Shown piece after piece: positions 45,345-53,233 of a stretch of DNA of 64,000 nucleotides (the first letter of the stretch is position 1; each line of letters begins with the position of its first letter). A program made the position numbers and the translations under genes. Source of the DNA: Chryseobacterium viscerum (GTDB taxonomy: Bacteria > Bacteroidota > Bacteroidia > Flavobacteriales > Weeksellaceae). The notes under the pieces are model-generated. The model saw only the letters and a program-made list of their open reading frames with translations. It did no database searches and was not told the origin of the DNA. Location of the stretch: the NCBI RefSeq assembly GCF_025949665.1, contig NZ_JAPDFT010000002.1, forward strand, positions 186,001 to 250,000, in the 5' to 3' direction.

Positions 45345-46937
45345 ATGAAAAAGACATCATTAATAGGAGGAATCAAGGAGAATTTTCCTTCAGGACTCGT
45401 GGTATTTTTAGTAGCACTTCCGTTGTGTTTAGGAATTGCTTTAGCATCAGGTGCTCCCCCATTATCCGGTATTATTTCCGGTATTGTAGGCGGCCTGGTA
45501 GTAGGAACAATCAGTAATTCTAATATTTCAGTTTCCGGGCCTGCAGCGGGTTTAACGGCAATTGTTTTAACAGCTATAACAGATCTTGGCGCATTTGAGC
45601 TTTTCCTTTGTGCAGGAATTATTGCGGGACTTATTCAATTGATTTTAGGATTTGTAAGAGCCGGGAGTATTTCCAACTATTTCCCGAATAACGTGATTGA
45701 AGGAATGCTTGCCGCTATAGGAATCATTATTATTTTAAAACAGATTCCGCATGCTTTAGGATTTGATAAAGATTATGAAGGTCATGAATCTATCTTTGAT
45801 AATGGCTTAAACTTCGGATATTTTACAGAATTATTTGGAGCGATCCATCCGGGAGCTATCGTTATCACTTTGGTTTCTGTAGCTATTCTTATCGCATGGG
45901 ATAAAATCCACGTTCTGAAGAGACTGAAAATGCTTCCGGGAGCTTTGGTTGCAGTAATTGTAAGTATTCTGTTGAATCAGCTCTTTAAAATGTCCGGGAG
46001 TTCTCTGGCTATTGAAACCCAGCATTTGGTTTCTTTACCTGTTCCGCAGTCTTTTGATGATTTCAAGAACCTGATTACCACTCCTGATTTTAATGGTTTT
46101 ACCAATCCTAAAGTATGGATCGTAGGTGCTACTATTGCTATTGTAGCCTCTATTGAAACGTTACTTTGTATTGAGGCGTCAGACCGATTAGACAGACAGA
46201 GAAGAATTACGGATACCAATCTTGAGCTTAAAGCTCAGGGAATCGGGAACCTTATCAGCTCATTTATTGGCGGTCTCCCAATGACGTCTGTTGTGGTAAG
46301 AAGTTCTGCCAATGCTAATGCAGGAGCAACTTCTAAAGTTTCAGCTATTATTCACGGGATCTTTTTATTGATCTGTGTACTTTCTATTCCTGTTATTTTA
46401 AATTTAATTCCATTAGCTACTTTGGCTGCGGTATTAATTTTAGTAGGATATAAATTGGCAAAACCAGCTACATTCAAGCATTTCTGGCATTTAGGAAAAT
46501 TCCAGTTTATTCCTTTTGTAGCAACGGTTGTAGCTGTTGTAGCAACAGATTTATTAAAAGGAGTAGGAATTGGTCTTACCATCTCTGTTTTCTATATTCT
46601 TCAGGGAAATATGAAAAGAGCTTATTATTTAAGCAGAGAAAGGCTGGATGATGCGGATGGAATTAACATAAAACTGGCTGAAGAAGTTTCATTTTTAAAT
46701 AAGGCAGCTATCAAAAAAACACTTAAAAATATAAAACCAAGTTCTACAGTCATCATTGATGCCAGAAGTACTTCTTACATTGCAACAGATGTACTGGAAA
46801 TGATTCAGGATTTTGCCAATATCCGCGCAAAGGAACAGGACATCAACGTCGAACTTCTAGGCTTTAAAACTTCATACAGAGATTACGAAAGAAGTGAGGA
46901 CTCCCATATTCTGGTTACTCACAAAAGAGCCATGTAA
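45345..46937 (+). CDS. SulP family inorganic anion (probably bicarbonate) transporter
   Basis: The protein has 530 residues. The SulP membrane domain begins FPSGLVVFLVALPLCLGIAL, with ISVSGPAAGLTAIVLTAI and IASIETLLCIEASDRLDRQR (the family signature region). A C-terminal STAS-like domain lies at about 435-530. Being flanked by two carbonic anhydrases points to bicarbonate rather than sulfate as substrate, as for BicA-type transporters, though this is an inference. An AGGAGG stretch upstream is 22 bases from the ATG, too far to act as a normal ribosome site. Confidence 0.92.
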   Translation: MKKTSLIGGIKENFPSGLVVFLVALPLCLGIALASGAPPLSGIISGIVGGLVVGTISNSNISVSGPAAGLTAIVLTAITDLGAFELFLCAGIIAGLIQLILGFVRAGSISNYFPNNVIEGMLAAIGIIIILKQIPHALGFDKDYEGHESIFDNGLNFGYFTELFGAIHPGAIVITLVSVAILIAWDKIHVLKRLKMLPGALVAVIVSILLNQLFKMSGSSLAIETQHLVSLPVPQSFDDFKNLITTPDFNGFTNPKVWIVGATIAIVASIETLLCIEASDRLDRQRRITDTNLELKAQGIGNLISSFIGGLPMTSVVVRSSANANAGATSKVSAIIHGIFLLICVLSIPVILNLIPLATLAAVLILVGYKLAKPATFKHFWHLGKFQFIPFVATVVAVVATDLLKGVGIGLTISVFYILQGNMKRAYYLSRERLDDADGINIKLAEEVSFLNKAAIKKTLKNIKPSSTVIIDARSTSYIATDVLEMIQDFANIRAKEQDINVELLGFKTSYRDYERSEDSHILVTHKRAM

Positions 46938-46989
46938 TCTCCATTTATAATTAATTTTTTTAACTTTAAATTTGATAATAATACATAAC

Positions 46990-47625
46990 ATGAAAGCACA
47001 TACATACGAAACCCAGTCTACAATCACTCCAGAGAAAGCATTAGAGTTCTTAAAAGAAGGAAATCAAAGATTTGTAAACAACCTTAAGGCAAACAGAGAC
47101 CTTCTTGAACAGGTGAATGCTACCCGTGAAGGGCAGTGGCCGTTCGCTGTAGTTTTAAGCTGTATAGACAGCCGTACTTCTGCAGAGCTTATCTTTGACC
47201 AAGGATTAGGAGACGTTTTCAGTATCAGAATTGCCGGTAATTTTGTTAATCAGGACATTCTTGGATCTATGGAATTTGGCTGTAACGTTGCAGGTTCTAA
47301 ACTTATTGTAGTTTTAGGACACACGAAATGCGGAGCCTTGAAAGGAGGTCTTGACGCAGCACAAATTGAAGGATTGGGAATGGATAATCTTAACCACCTG
47401 ATCAATCATTTCAACCCTATCATCGATGATATTATCGAAGAGAATGAGGAGCGCTCATCAAAAAACAGCTCGCTTCTGGAAAGGCTTAATCAGCAAAATG
47501 TAAAAAATGCAATTGATGATATCCGTAAACAAAGTTCAACACTTAAAAACCTTGAAGCAGAAGGTAAAATTAAAATTGTTGGGGCCAATTACGATGTTGA
47601 AACAGGTGCAGTAAGTTGGTTATAA
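46990..47625 (+). CDS. Beta-carbonic anhydrase (second)
   Basis: The protein has 211 residues from the ATG at 46990; an in-frame TTG at 46972 is less likely. Active-site motifs are Cys58-Ile-Asp60-Ser-Arg62 in VLSCIDSRTSAELIF and His111/Cys114 in GHTKCGALKGG. Its N-terminus (TPEKALEFLKEGNQRFVNN) is of the other beta-CA branch, so it is not a duplicate of the first one. It likely supplies or consumes bicarbonate moved by SulP. Confidence 0.95.
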   Translation: MKAHTYETQSTITPEKALEFLKEGNQRFVNNLKANRDLLEQVNATREGQWPFAVVLSCIDSRTSAELIFDQGLGDVFSIRIAGNFVNQDILGSMEFGCNVAGSKLIVVLGHTKCGALKGGLDAAQIEGLGMDNLNHLINHFNPIIDDIIEENEERSSKNSSLLERLNQQNVKNAIDDIRKQSSTLKNLEAEGKIKIVGANYDVETGAVSWL

Positions 47626-47662
47626 AAGATACACTCATTAAATTTCAATTATAATTTACAGA

Positions 47663-47689
47663 AAATGCCATCGAAATTCGATGGCATTT
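47663..47689 (+). terminator. Terminator of the carbonic anhydrase/SulP operon
   Basis: A perfect 13-bp palindromic stem (AAATGCCATCGAA) around one central base is followed by ATTTTTT on the plus strand. It is 37 bases past the stop. Confidence 0.85.
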
Positions 47690-47763
47690 ATTTTTTATCA
47701 TGATTTAGATGCGGGCAAATAAAAGTGAGACTCTCCTGTTACCTGGAATCTGCTATCTGTTTT

Positions 47764-48327
47764 CTATTTTCCATTAAAGGCAGACATTGTATTGTTCAAA
47801 CCTGCAAAAACGAAAGAAAGGCTCGCCTTAGAAAAAGTTTCAATTCTTTCTGTAAGCTTTTCTGATTCTTCTTCATTCCAGGTTCCTAATACATAATCTA
47901 CCTGCCGCCCTGCAGAAAAATCAGCAGAGATTCCGAAACGCAGCCTTGCATAGTTTTGAGTCTGCAGTACTTCATTAATATTTTTAAGCCCATTATGGCC
48001 CGCATCAGACCCTTTTCCTTTCAATCTTAAAGTTCCGAAAGGTAAAGCCAGATCATCTGTAACGATCAGTACATTCTCCAAAGGAATATTTTCTTTCTGC
48101 ATCCAGTATTTCACAGCATTTCCGGAAAGATTCATATAAGTATCAGGTTTAAGGATAAAAACTTTTCTGCCTTTATGTTTTCCTTCTGCCAGCCAGCCAA
48201 AGTTGGAGGTATTGAATGGTACTTCAAGAGTTTCCGCTATTTTTTCAGCTACTTTAAAGCCTATATTATGTCGTGTATTTTCATATTCTGAGCCTTTATT
48301 ACCAAGCCCGACGATTAAATATTTCAT
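47764..48327 (-). CDS. pth: Peptidyl-tRNA hydrolase
   Basis: The protein has 187 residues, the usual size. It begins [20 protein letters not shown], with catalytic His20, and has the family's [16 protein letters not shown] and [12 protein letters not shown]. It releases tRNA from peptidyl-tRNAs that fall off the ribosome. It has its own promoter whose -33 part lies in the terminator of the upstream lipoprotein gene. Confidence 0.97.
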   Translation of the reverse strand: MKYLIVGLGNKGSEYENTRHNIGFKVAEKIAETLEVPFNTSNFGWLAEGKHKGRKVFILKPDTYMNLSGNAVKYWMQKENIPLENVLIVTDDLALPFGTLRLKGKGSDAGHNGLKNINEVLQTQNYARLRFGISADFSAGRQVDYVLGTWNEEESEKLTERIETFSKASLSFVFAGLNNTMSAFNGK

Positions 48328-48340
48328 CAGAAATTTTTTG

Positions 48341-48372
48341 CAAAATTAAGGGATAAAAAATAAAAAACTCAA
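48341..48372 (-). promoter_or_regulatory. Promoter of pth
   Basis: On the minus strand TTG (48372-48370), a 21-base spacer and TAATTTTG (48348-48341) match the consensus. The TTG is inside the preceding terminator stem. The leader is about 10 bases. Confidence 0.6.
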
Positions 48373-48392
48373 TCTTAGGAAAGATTGAGTTT
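48365..48392 (-). terminator. Terminator after the lipoprotein gene at 48414
   Basis: A perfect 12-bp stem (AAACTCAATCTT) with a 4-base loop is followed by a T-rich tract on the minus strand. It lies 21 bases past the stop. Confidence 0.85.
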
Positions 48393-48413
48393 GAATATTG
48401 TTAAAAAAGTCTT

Positions 48414-49346
48414 CTATTGTGGTTTGTAGATGTAATTAACGCCATATCCTTTCGTCATATAAGTCTGAGGATCATAAACGTAATTAGTACTCTTTACAAT
48501 CGGAGTTGGAATAGGTGGCGAAAGATCTGTCACCGACCATCTCTTAGGATTGTTTGGAGATAAAATAAGACTTTCTTTATCATTAATTACTGTAGATAAT
48601 AGTCTTGAAATCTTGTATACATGTGGCAATAAAGTGAACGGGCTCACCTGATCGTCATAAGCGTAGTATTCATAGCTGTACTTTCCTGTAACAGCACCGA
48701 ATGCACCTCCAGTCATTGTTCCATAGTTTCTTACCACTTTAGATACATTGTCTCCTACATATGTGTAAGCTGTCTTAGAGTAATCTGTGAAAGCAAGTGG
48801 CACTCCTGCTACATCCGGACCATTCTTCATGATGATAGAATCCAGTTTTCCTGTAGAGGTACTGTATTTAATAGTATAAAGGCTTTTCTCTTTTTTCAGT
48901 AATGTCTGCGGACCTGGAGTAGTTGCCGGTGGTACTGGCGGAGGTCTTCTGAAGATAGCACGGTTTTCAGAAATCAATTGTAGCTTGCTATTGTTTCCGT
49001 AAGTGAATAATTGAGTGTATGATACACTGTCTTTATCCAGTTTTCCGTTTCCGTCAAGATCCAAAAAGCCGTTGAAATTAATCTGGCTGATTTTATCTCC
49101 ACTATACATAATATTAGTAATTGAGGCACTGTCTGTGATTACTTTGGTCACAAGAAGTCCGCTATACTGATATTCTGCGATAGTATCTTTATCTGTAATT
49201 TCTCTGTATAATGCTCTGGGGCCGCTTAATCCTCCTGTATTGTTAAGATCTAACAATGGATTTCCATCCTCATCCAGCATGTCCTTGCAGGAATGTATTG
49301 AGGAGAATCCTGCGATTAGTAAAATAAAATAGAAAATTTGCTTCAT
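48414..49346 (-). CDS. Lipoprotein of unknown function, paralogue of the one at 49448
   Basis: The protein has 310 residues from the ATG at 49346; the promoter box at 49374 rules out a start ten codons upstream. The lipobox is IHSC with Cys20. After it, beta-strand repeats of the type YTQLFTYGNNSKLQLIS and KTAYTYVGDNVSKVVRNY look like RHS/YD-style or DUF-type strands. The C-terminal part shares YDDQVSPFTLLPHVYKISRL and LSPNNPKRW with its neighbour. It is transcribed alone and is probably surface or periplasmic. Confidence 0.78.
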   Translation of the reverse strand: MKQIFYFILLIAGFSSIHSCKDMLDEDGNPLLDLNNTGGLSGPRALYREITDKDTIAEYQYSGLLVTKVITDSASITNIMYSGDKISQINFNGFLDLDGNGKLDKDSVSYTQLFTYGNNSKLQLISENRAIFRRPPPVPPATTPGPQTLLKKEKSLYTIKYSTSTGKLDSIIMKNGPDVAGVPLAFTDYSKTAYTYVGDNVSKVVRNYGTMTGGAFGAVTGKYSYEYYAYDDQVSPFTLLPHVYKISRLLSTVINDKESLILSPNNPKRWSVTDLSPPIPTPIVKSTNYVYDPQTYMTKGYGVNYIYKPQ

Positions 49347-49373
49347 TTCCTTGTAATTGATTATTTTTTTTGA

Positions 49374-49381
49374 CAAATATA
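49374..49381 (-). promoter_or_regulatory. Promoter -7 box for the lipoprotein at 48414
   Basis: On the minus strand TATATTTG matches TAnnTTTG; the leader would be about 24 bases to the ATG at 49346. Confidence 0.5.
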
Positions 49382-49447
49382 ATTTTTTTTTACCTAAAAA
49401 TTATATGATTATGTTATATTCTGGTAAGATTAATAATTATCTTTCTC

Positions 49448-50320
49448 TTATAAATTTTTATAAGTAAAAGTAACATTCTGATTTTTCTCAATCACCACAT
49501 ACCCCTGATTATCATAAGAATAACTCTGAGCTGTATTAACAGGAGCAGTCGGTGACGGCAGTTCTATGAACATTGAAGTAGGATTATTCGGAGAAGTCTT
49601 ATAGAATTGTGCCGGGTTTATCAGACTTCGTGTGATGAAATACACCGTTGGAAGTGTAGAGTAAGGGCTTTTCTGAGCGTCATAGTTTTGAAAGTTGTAC
49701 TTGCTTACTACCGCTGTCCCCATATTAGGGTTTCCATTGATATCCAATAAACCTTTGGAACAAAGTACCTGAATAACATTTTCTCCGTTATACGTAAATT
49801 TATAGTCTATAAACTTGTTATAAGCACTGATTCCGCCTTCTTTTCTCTTCTCAAGAATCTTAGTAAGTTTATTGGTAGTTGGATTATAAGTAAAAGTATA
49901 GTCACTTATAACAGAGGCTGCTGGAGTGGCACCCGTTGTAGTAGAAGTGGCATTGTAAATCTTTTTACCTGTAGCATCAGGAACAATATTAAATTCATAA
50001 GCAAGACTTGATGCGGCTGAACTTACATATTTAATTTTAGTAATATTTTTATTGGTATACGTTATCGTTCCTGTATAAAAAGCACCTGAAGCAGATTCAT
50101 CTTTAGAGACTGCAGTCTGTAGATCTCCGGTCACTGCTGCTGTAACATATTCTTCCTGAGAAATATTATTGGCACTAACCTTTGCTAAAACCTTTTTAGG
50201 TGGCGGTCCATCATCAGGGTTCGGGATAGATTCTGTGGGATCTGAAGTAGTAGTACATGTTGTCAGAAGCCCAAGAAAAGCAATACCGGCAAATATTTTA
50301 AAAAAATAGTTTTTTACCAT
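49448..50320 (-). CDS. Lipoprotein of unknown function, paralogue of the one at 48414
   Basis: The protein has 290 residues from the ATG at 50320; a longer start eight codons upstream would precede the predicted start of transcription. The lipobox is LTTC with Cys22, followed by a Thr/Ser/Pro linker (residues 23-45). Strands such as YDFTFTYNPTTNKLTKI-like segments and KFTYNGENVIQVLCSK follow. YDAQKSPYSTLPTVYFITRS and TSPNNPTSM match the downstream neighbour. It has its own promoter; function is unknown. Confidence 0.78.
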   Translation of the reverse strand: MVKNYFFKIFAGIAFLGLLTTCTTTSDPTESIPNPDDGPPPKKVLAKVSANNISQEEYVTAAVTGDLQTAVSKDESASGAFYTGTITYTNKNITKIKYVSSAASSLAYEFNIVPDATGKKIYNATSTTTGATPAASVISDYTFTYNPTTNKLTKILEKRKEGGISAYNKFIDYKFTYNGENVIQVLCSKGLLDINGNPNMGTAVVSKYNFQNYDAQKSPYSTLPTVYFITRSLINPAQFYKTSPNNPTSMFIELPSPTAPVNTAQSYSYDNQGYVVIEKNQNVTFTYKNL

Positions 50321-50341
50321 ATAGAATTTTTTTAGCTTGCC

Positions 50342-50375
50342 CAAATATAATTCAATTTTCGATAATACACTTCAA
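50342..50375 (-). promoter_or_regulatory. Promoter of the lipoprotein at 49448
   Basis: On the minus strand TTG (50375-50373), a 23-base spacer and TATATTTG (50349-50342) match the consensus. The leader is about 18 bases. Confidence 0.55.
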
Positions 50376-50419
50376 TTTATATGGACAAATTCACAAGAAA
50401 TAGAGTTAATAAACAAAAA

Positions 50420-50448
50420 AAATCTAAAAACATAACGTTTTTAGATTT
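50420..50448 (-). terminator. Terminator of the three-gene VGI-protein operon
   Basis: A perfect 12-bp stem (AAATCTAAAAAC) with a 5-base loop is followed on the minus strand by a T run. It is 25 bases past the last gene. Confidence 0.82.
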
Positions 50449-50472
50449 CTAATTATTGTATTATCATAAAAA

Positions 50473-51210
50473 TTAATAAGGCTGCAGTATAGATGTTGTC
50501 AAAACAGATTGTGACATATCACTATTAAGATAAGTAGCATCCACAGCTTTTCCTATTCCAAGATTTGTTCCTGAGATCGCTCTTTTAATGCAGGCCACTT
50601 TAACGCTATACTGGTTTTTAGGAGTCAGATTCGCAAGAGTAGCATTAAGATTAAAAATCTTGTATGCACCACTATCTCCTAATAAAACATCTGTTCTTAC
50701 CGCTCTAAGTTTGTCATCTATAAAAATACCGCAGGCAAAACTCGCAGAACTTGTTCCTGTTTTTTGAACCGTAGTCTGAAAAGAAAATGTAGCTTTATTC
50801 ACCATATTGGTTACAGAAAATGTATCCACTGCTCCGGGAAGCACAGTCCAGTTCCCTGCTAAAGCATCACCATCGTTATAAGGAGTAGTAGCTCCGTTTG
50901 GTGCAACAAAAGTAACTCCTGTTTTATCAGCAACGGTATTAATTGAAAAAACAGACATACTTCCCTGCCCATCTGCAATTTTTATCGCCTTCCAGTCATT
51001 TGTAATCAGTTCTGCGTTATTGTGAAATATATCACCTGCTGTTCCGGCAGATCCTCTCAGTACATCTGTACCTCCTGTTCTTAATTCTTTTCTAACATTC
51101 AGGTCTCCGTTTATATCCAGCATATTAGTCGGATTAGGAGTGTTAATACCCACTTGGGCAGTAGTTGCAACAGCTAACAGAAGTGATGCTACAAATAATA
51201 TTTTTTTCAT
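50473..51210 (-). CDS. Secreted VGI...LDVNG-type protein, third of a tandem trio
   Basis: The protein has 245 residues. The signal peptide ends ATTAQ, and the mature protein starts with VGINTPNPTNMLDINGDLNV, a motif common at the N-termini of Bacteroidetes surface and tail-fibre-like proteins. The central part is beta-rich. It shares with its two neighbours the block FACGIFIDDKLRAVR and a late VACIKR segment. It starts 8 bases after the previous gene. It is probably a cell-surface or secreted protein; no enzyme motif is seen. Confidence 0.78.
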   Translation of the reverse strand: MKKILFVASLLLAVATTAQVGINTPNPTNMLDINGDLNVRKELRTGGTDVLRGSAGTAGDIFHNNAELITNDWKAIKIADGQGSMSVFSINTVADKTGVTFVAPNGATTPYNDGDALAGNWTVLPGAVDTFSVTNMVNKATFSFQTTVQKTGTSSASFACGIFIDDKLRAVRTDVLLGDSGAYKIFNLNATLANLTPKNQYSVKVACIKRAISGTNLGIGKAVDATYLNSDMSQSVLTTSILQPY

Positions 51211-51218
51211 AATCCGCT

Positions 51219-52040
51219 TTAGTTTATAATAGTGTTAAACACTTCTGGAACTTCATACACATCTACTTTAAGAGATGACTGTGAAATAAAGCCATTAATA
51301 TTACTATATACATTAGTACCTATCGTAAGGGTATTGCTGGCTGCTCCATAAGAACCCAATCTTGTACAGGCCACATCTACGGTGTGATCTCCTTTCGCAA
51401 GATTATCTACAATACCAATCTGAGTATGGGTAAGAAAAGGATATGAAGTACTGATTGCTTTTAAGTTTCTCTGTCTCAGATTCACCAGTTTGTTGTCTAC
51501 AAAAATACCACAGGCATAATCTATTGAAGTATCTGTAGACCCTACTGCTCCGAAGTCTGCCTGTACAACAGTTTCAAATTGAAAATAAGCCTTGCTCTGA
51601 GTACTGAATACACTGATCACCTGCGAAAGATTATTTATTTTTTTAAAATTAGTAAGACTGCTGATTTCTTTTCCTTTGGTAAAAGTTCCTCCTCTTGAGG
51701 CTAAACTTACTGAGGAATCATCAGAAGAAGTAAATGAAATCCCTACTTTATCTGAAAAAGAGTTGTTGTAGATCAGATAAAATTTATTAGGCTCATATTC
51801 AGGAATACGAAGTGATTTCCAGATCGGGGCATAGCCTTCTCCCTGGGAAACCAGTAATTGGTCGTTATTTCCTTGAGAAATTGAGTTATCTGTAGCGTTA
51901 AGGACCGCAATTTTATTTCTGAAGTTAAGATCTCCGTTCACATCAAGATTTGCTTTTGGAGCCTCTGTTTTTATTCCTACCTGAGCTGAAACCAAAAGCC
52001 CAATGGTCAGAAACAGTGTTGATAATAGTTTTTTCATCAT
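51219..52040 (-). CDS. Secreted VGI...LDVNG-type protein, second of a tandem trio
   Basis: The protein has 273 residues. The signal peptide ends LVSAQ, and VGIKTEAPKANLDVNGDLNF follows. It contains LLVSQGEGYAPIWKSLRIPE (also found in the first gene as LVSQGEGLPPVWKSLNI), then ACGIFVDNKLVNLR and a late VACTRLG. It overlaps the stop of the first gene by one base (TAATG), so translation is coupled. Confidence 0.78.
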   Translation of the reverse strand: MMKKLLSTLFLTIGLLVSAQVGIKTEAPKANLDVNGDLNFRNKIAVLNATDNSISQGNNDQLLVSQGEGYAPIWKSLRIPEYEPNKFYLIYNNSFSDKVGISFTSSDDSSVSLASRGGTFTKGKEISSLTNFKKINNLSQVISVFSTQSKAYFQFETVVQADFGAVGSTDTSIDYACGIFVDNKLVNLRQRNLKAISTSYPFLTHTQIGIVDNLAKGDHTVDVACTRLGSYGAASNTLTIGTNVYSNINGFISQSSLKVDVYEVPEVFNTIIN

Positions 52041-52861
52041 TAGTTTGTTTTATAGCTCACGTATTCAATAACGTCCATTTTCATTGTAGATTCCAAAGTA
52101 AATGCACTGGAAGCTCCGTTTGAAGCCTGTACATCACGTCCGATAGCAAATTGTGATGTAGAATTTGAAGTATCAATCTTTCTGCATGCAATCTCAATCG
52201 TATGTGCTCCAACGGGAACGTTCTGTTCGGTATAATTAAGGGTAAAGATATAGTCTTGAAGACCATTTTTTCCGCTGTTGTTGTTGGAAGCAATTCTATC
52301 CGGGCGTACAGCTACCAGCGTTCCATTTCTGAAAACACCGCAGGTAAATCTCACACTTTCTATCGTAGTAGACGTAGGTGCTTTTATTTCAACTCCTGTC
52401 TGAAATTGATAGGTAAGTCTGTTTTTACCATTTTTGATGGTAAAGGTATTTTTAAGACCATCAATCTTTTTCCAGACTCCTTTGGTTGCATCAGTAATAT
52501 TATCTCCAACACTGTTTTTGTAAATACCATCACCAGCAGTACCATTGGTAAGTGATATAATACCAGCTTGATCTGACGACAGATAAGAGTTGATCAACTT
52601 ATACTGTCCCTCTTCCATAAAGGAAATGTTCAAAGACTTCCACACGGGAGGCAAACCCTCCCCCTGAGAAACCAAAACCTGGCCGTTTAACCCGGCATTT
52701 CCAGCCTGAGTTGAAGTCCCGCCTACTCTAAGTTCTTTTCTTAAGGTGGTTTTTCCATTCACATCAAGAACAGATTTAGGTTTCGTAGTACCTATTCCCA
52801 CCTGTGCATTGGCATAGAATGAAAGAAGTCCAGCCACGCAGCAATATATAATTTTTTTCAT
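52040..52861 (-). CDS. Secreted VGI...LDVNG-type protein, first of a tandem trio
   Basis: The protein has 273 residues from the ATG at 52861. A start eight codons upstream is ruled out by the promoter box at 52873. The signal peptide ends YANAQ, then VGIGTTKPKSVLDVNGKTTL. The family blocks LVSQGEGLPPVWKSL, FTCGVFRNGTLVAVR and IEIACRKID are present. It heads an operon of three related genes that probably arose by duplication. Confidence 0.8.
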   Translation of the reverse strand: MKKIIYCCVAGLLSFYANAQVGIGTTKPKSVLDVNGKTTLRKELRVGGTSTQAGNAGLNGQVLVSQGEGLPPVWKSLNISFMEEGQYKLINSYLSSDQAGIISLTNGTAGDGIYKNSVGDNITDATKGVWKKIDGLKNTFTIKNGKNRLTYQFQTGVEIKAPTSTTIESVRFTCGVFRNGTLVAVRPDRIASNNNSGKNGLQDYIFTLNYTEQNVPVGAHTIEIACRKIDTSNSTSQFAIGRDVQASNGASSAFTLESTMKMDVIEYVSYKTN

Positions 52862-52872
52862 AATAAGGACTG

Positions 52873-52880
52873 CAAAGGTA
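52873..52880 (-). promoter_or_regulatory. Promoter -7 box of the VGI-protein operon
   Basis: On the minus strand TACCTTTG matches TAnnTTTG. The leader would be only about 8 bases. Confidence 0.45.
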
Positions 52881-52885
52881 CACAA

Positions 52886-53233
52886 TGAAGTCCTAAAAAT
52901 TCCAGTTATACATCCATAAACCTATAGAAATAAACACATTACAACATAGAATTAATCACACATAAAAGTAGAATTATTTCTACATAACTCCACTTTTTAC
53001 ATTTAAAAAAAATCCATTAACGTCTCAAACCCTTACTGTACGGGAATCCACAGAATATTTTTAATCATTAAAAAGTGATTTTAAACCCCTTACAAAGGCC
53101 TTAATTCCCTTCTCAAGGAATATTACTCAACAAAAACATGATAACAATCACAAAAAAGCGTATAAAAATCTAAGATTTTTATACGCTTTCTACTCCTTTT
53201 ACAGATTTGTTTACAAAAAACAAAACCTATAAT
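52886..53233. other. Intergenic region between mfd and the VGI-protein operon
   Basis: About 370 bases from the ATG at 52861. It holds the promoter box at 52873-52880 and the mfd terminator at 53155-53189. Nothing else is evident. Confidence 0.55.
53155..53189 (-). terminator. Terminator of mfd
   Basis: A perfect 17-bp stem (AAAGCGTATAAAAATCT) with a minimal loop is followed on the minus strand by TTTTTT. It is 44 bases past the stop. Confidence 0.85.

Noticed and set aside
49347..49376. Ten-residue extension before the lipoprotein signal peptide
   Set aside because: It would put charged residues ahead of a good signal peptide, and it begins at or upstream of the predicted transcription start.
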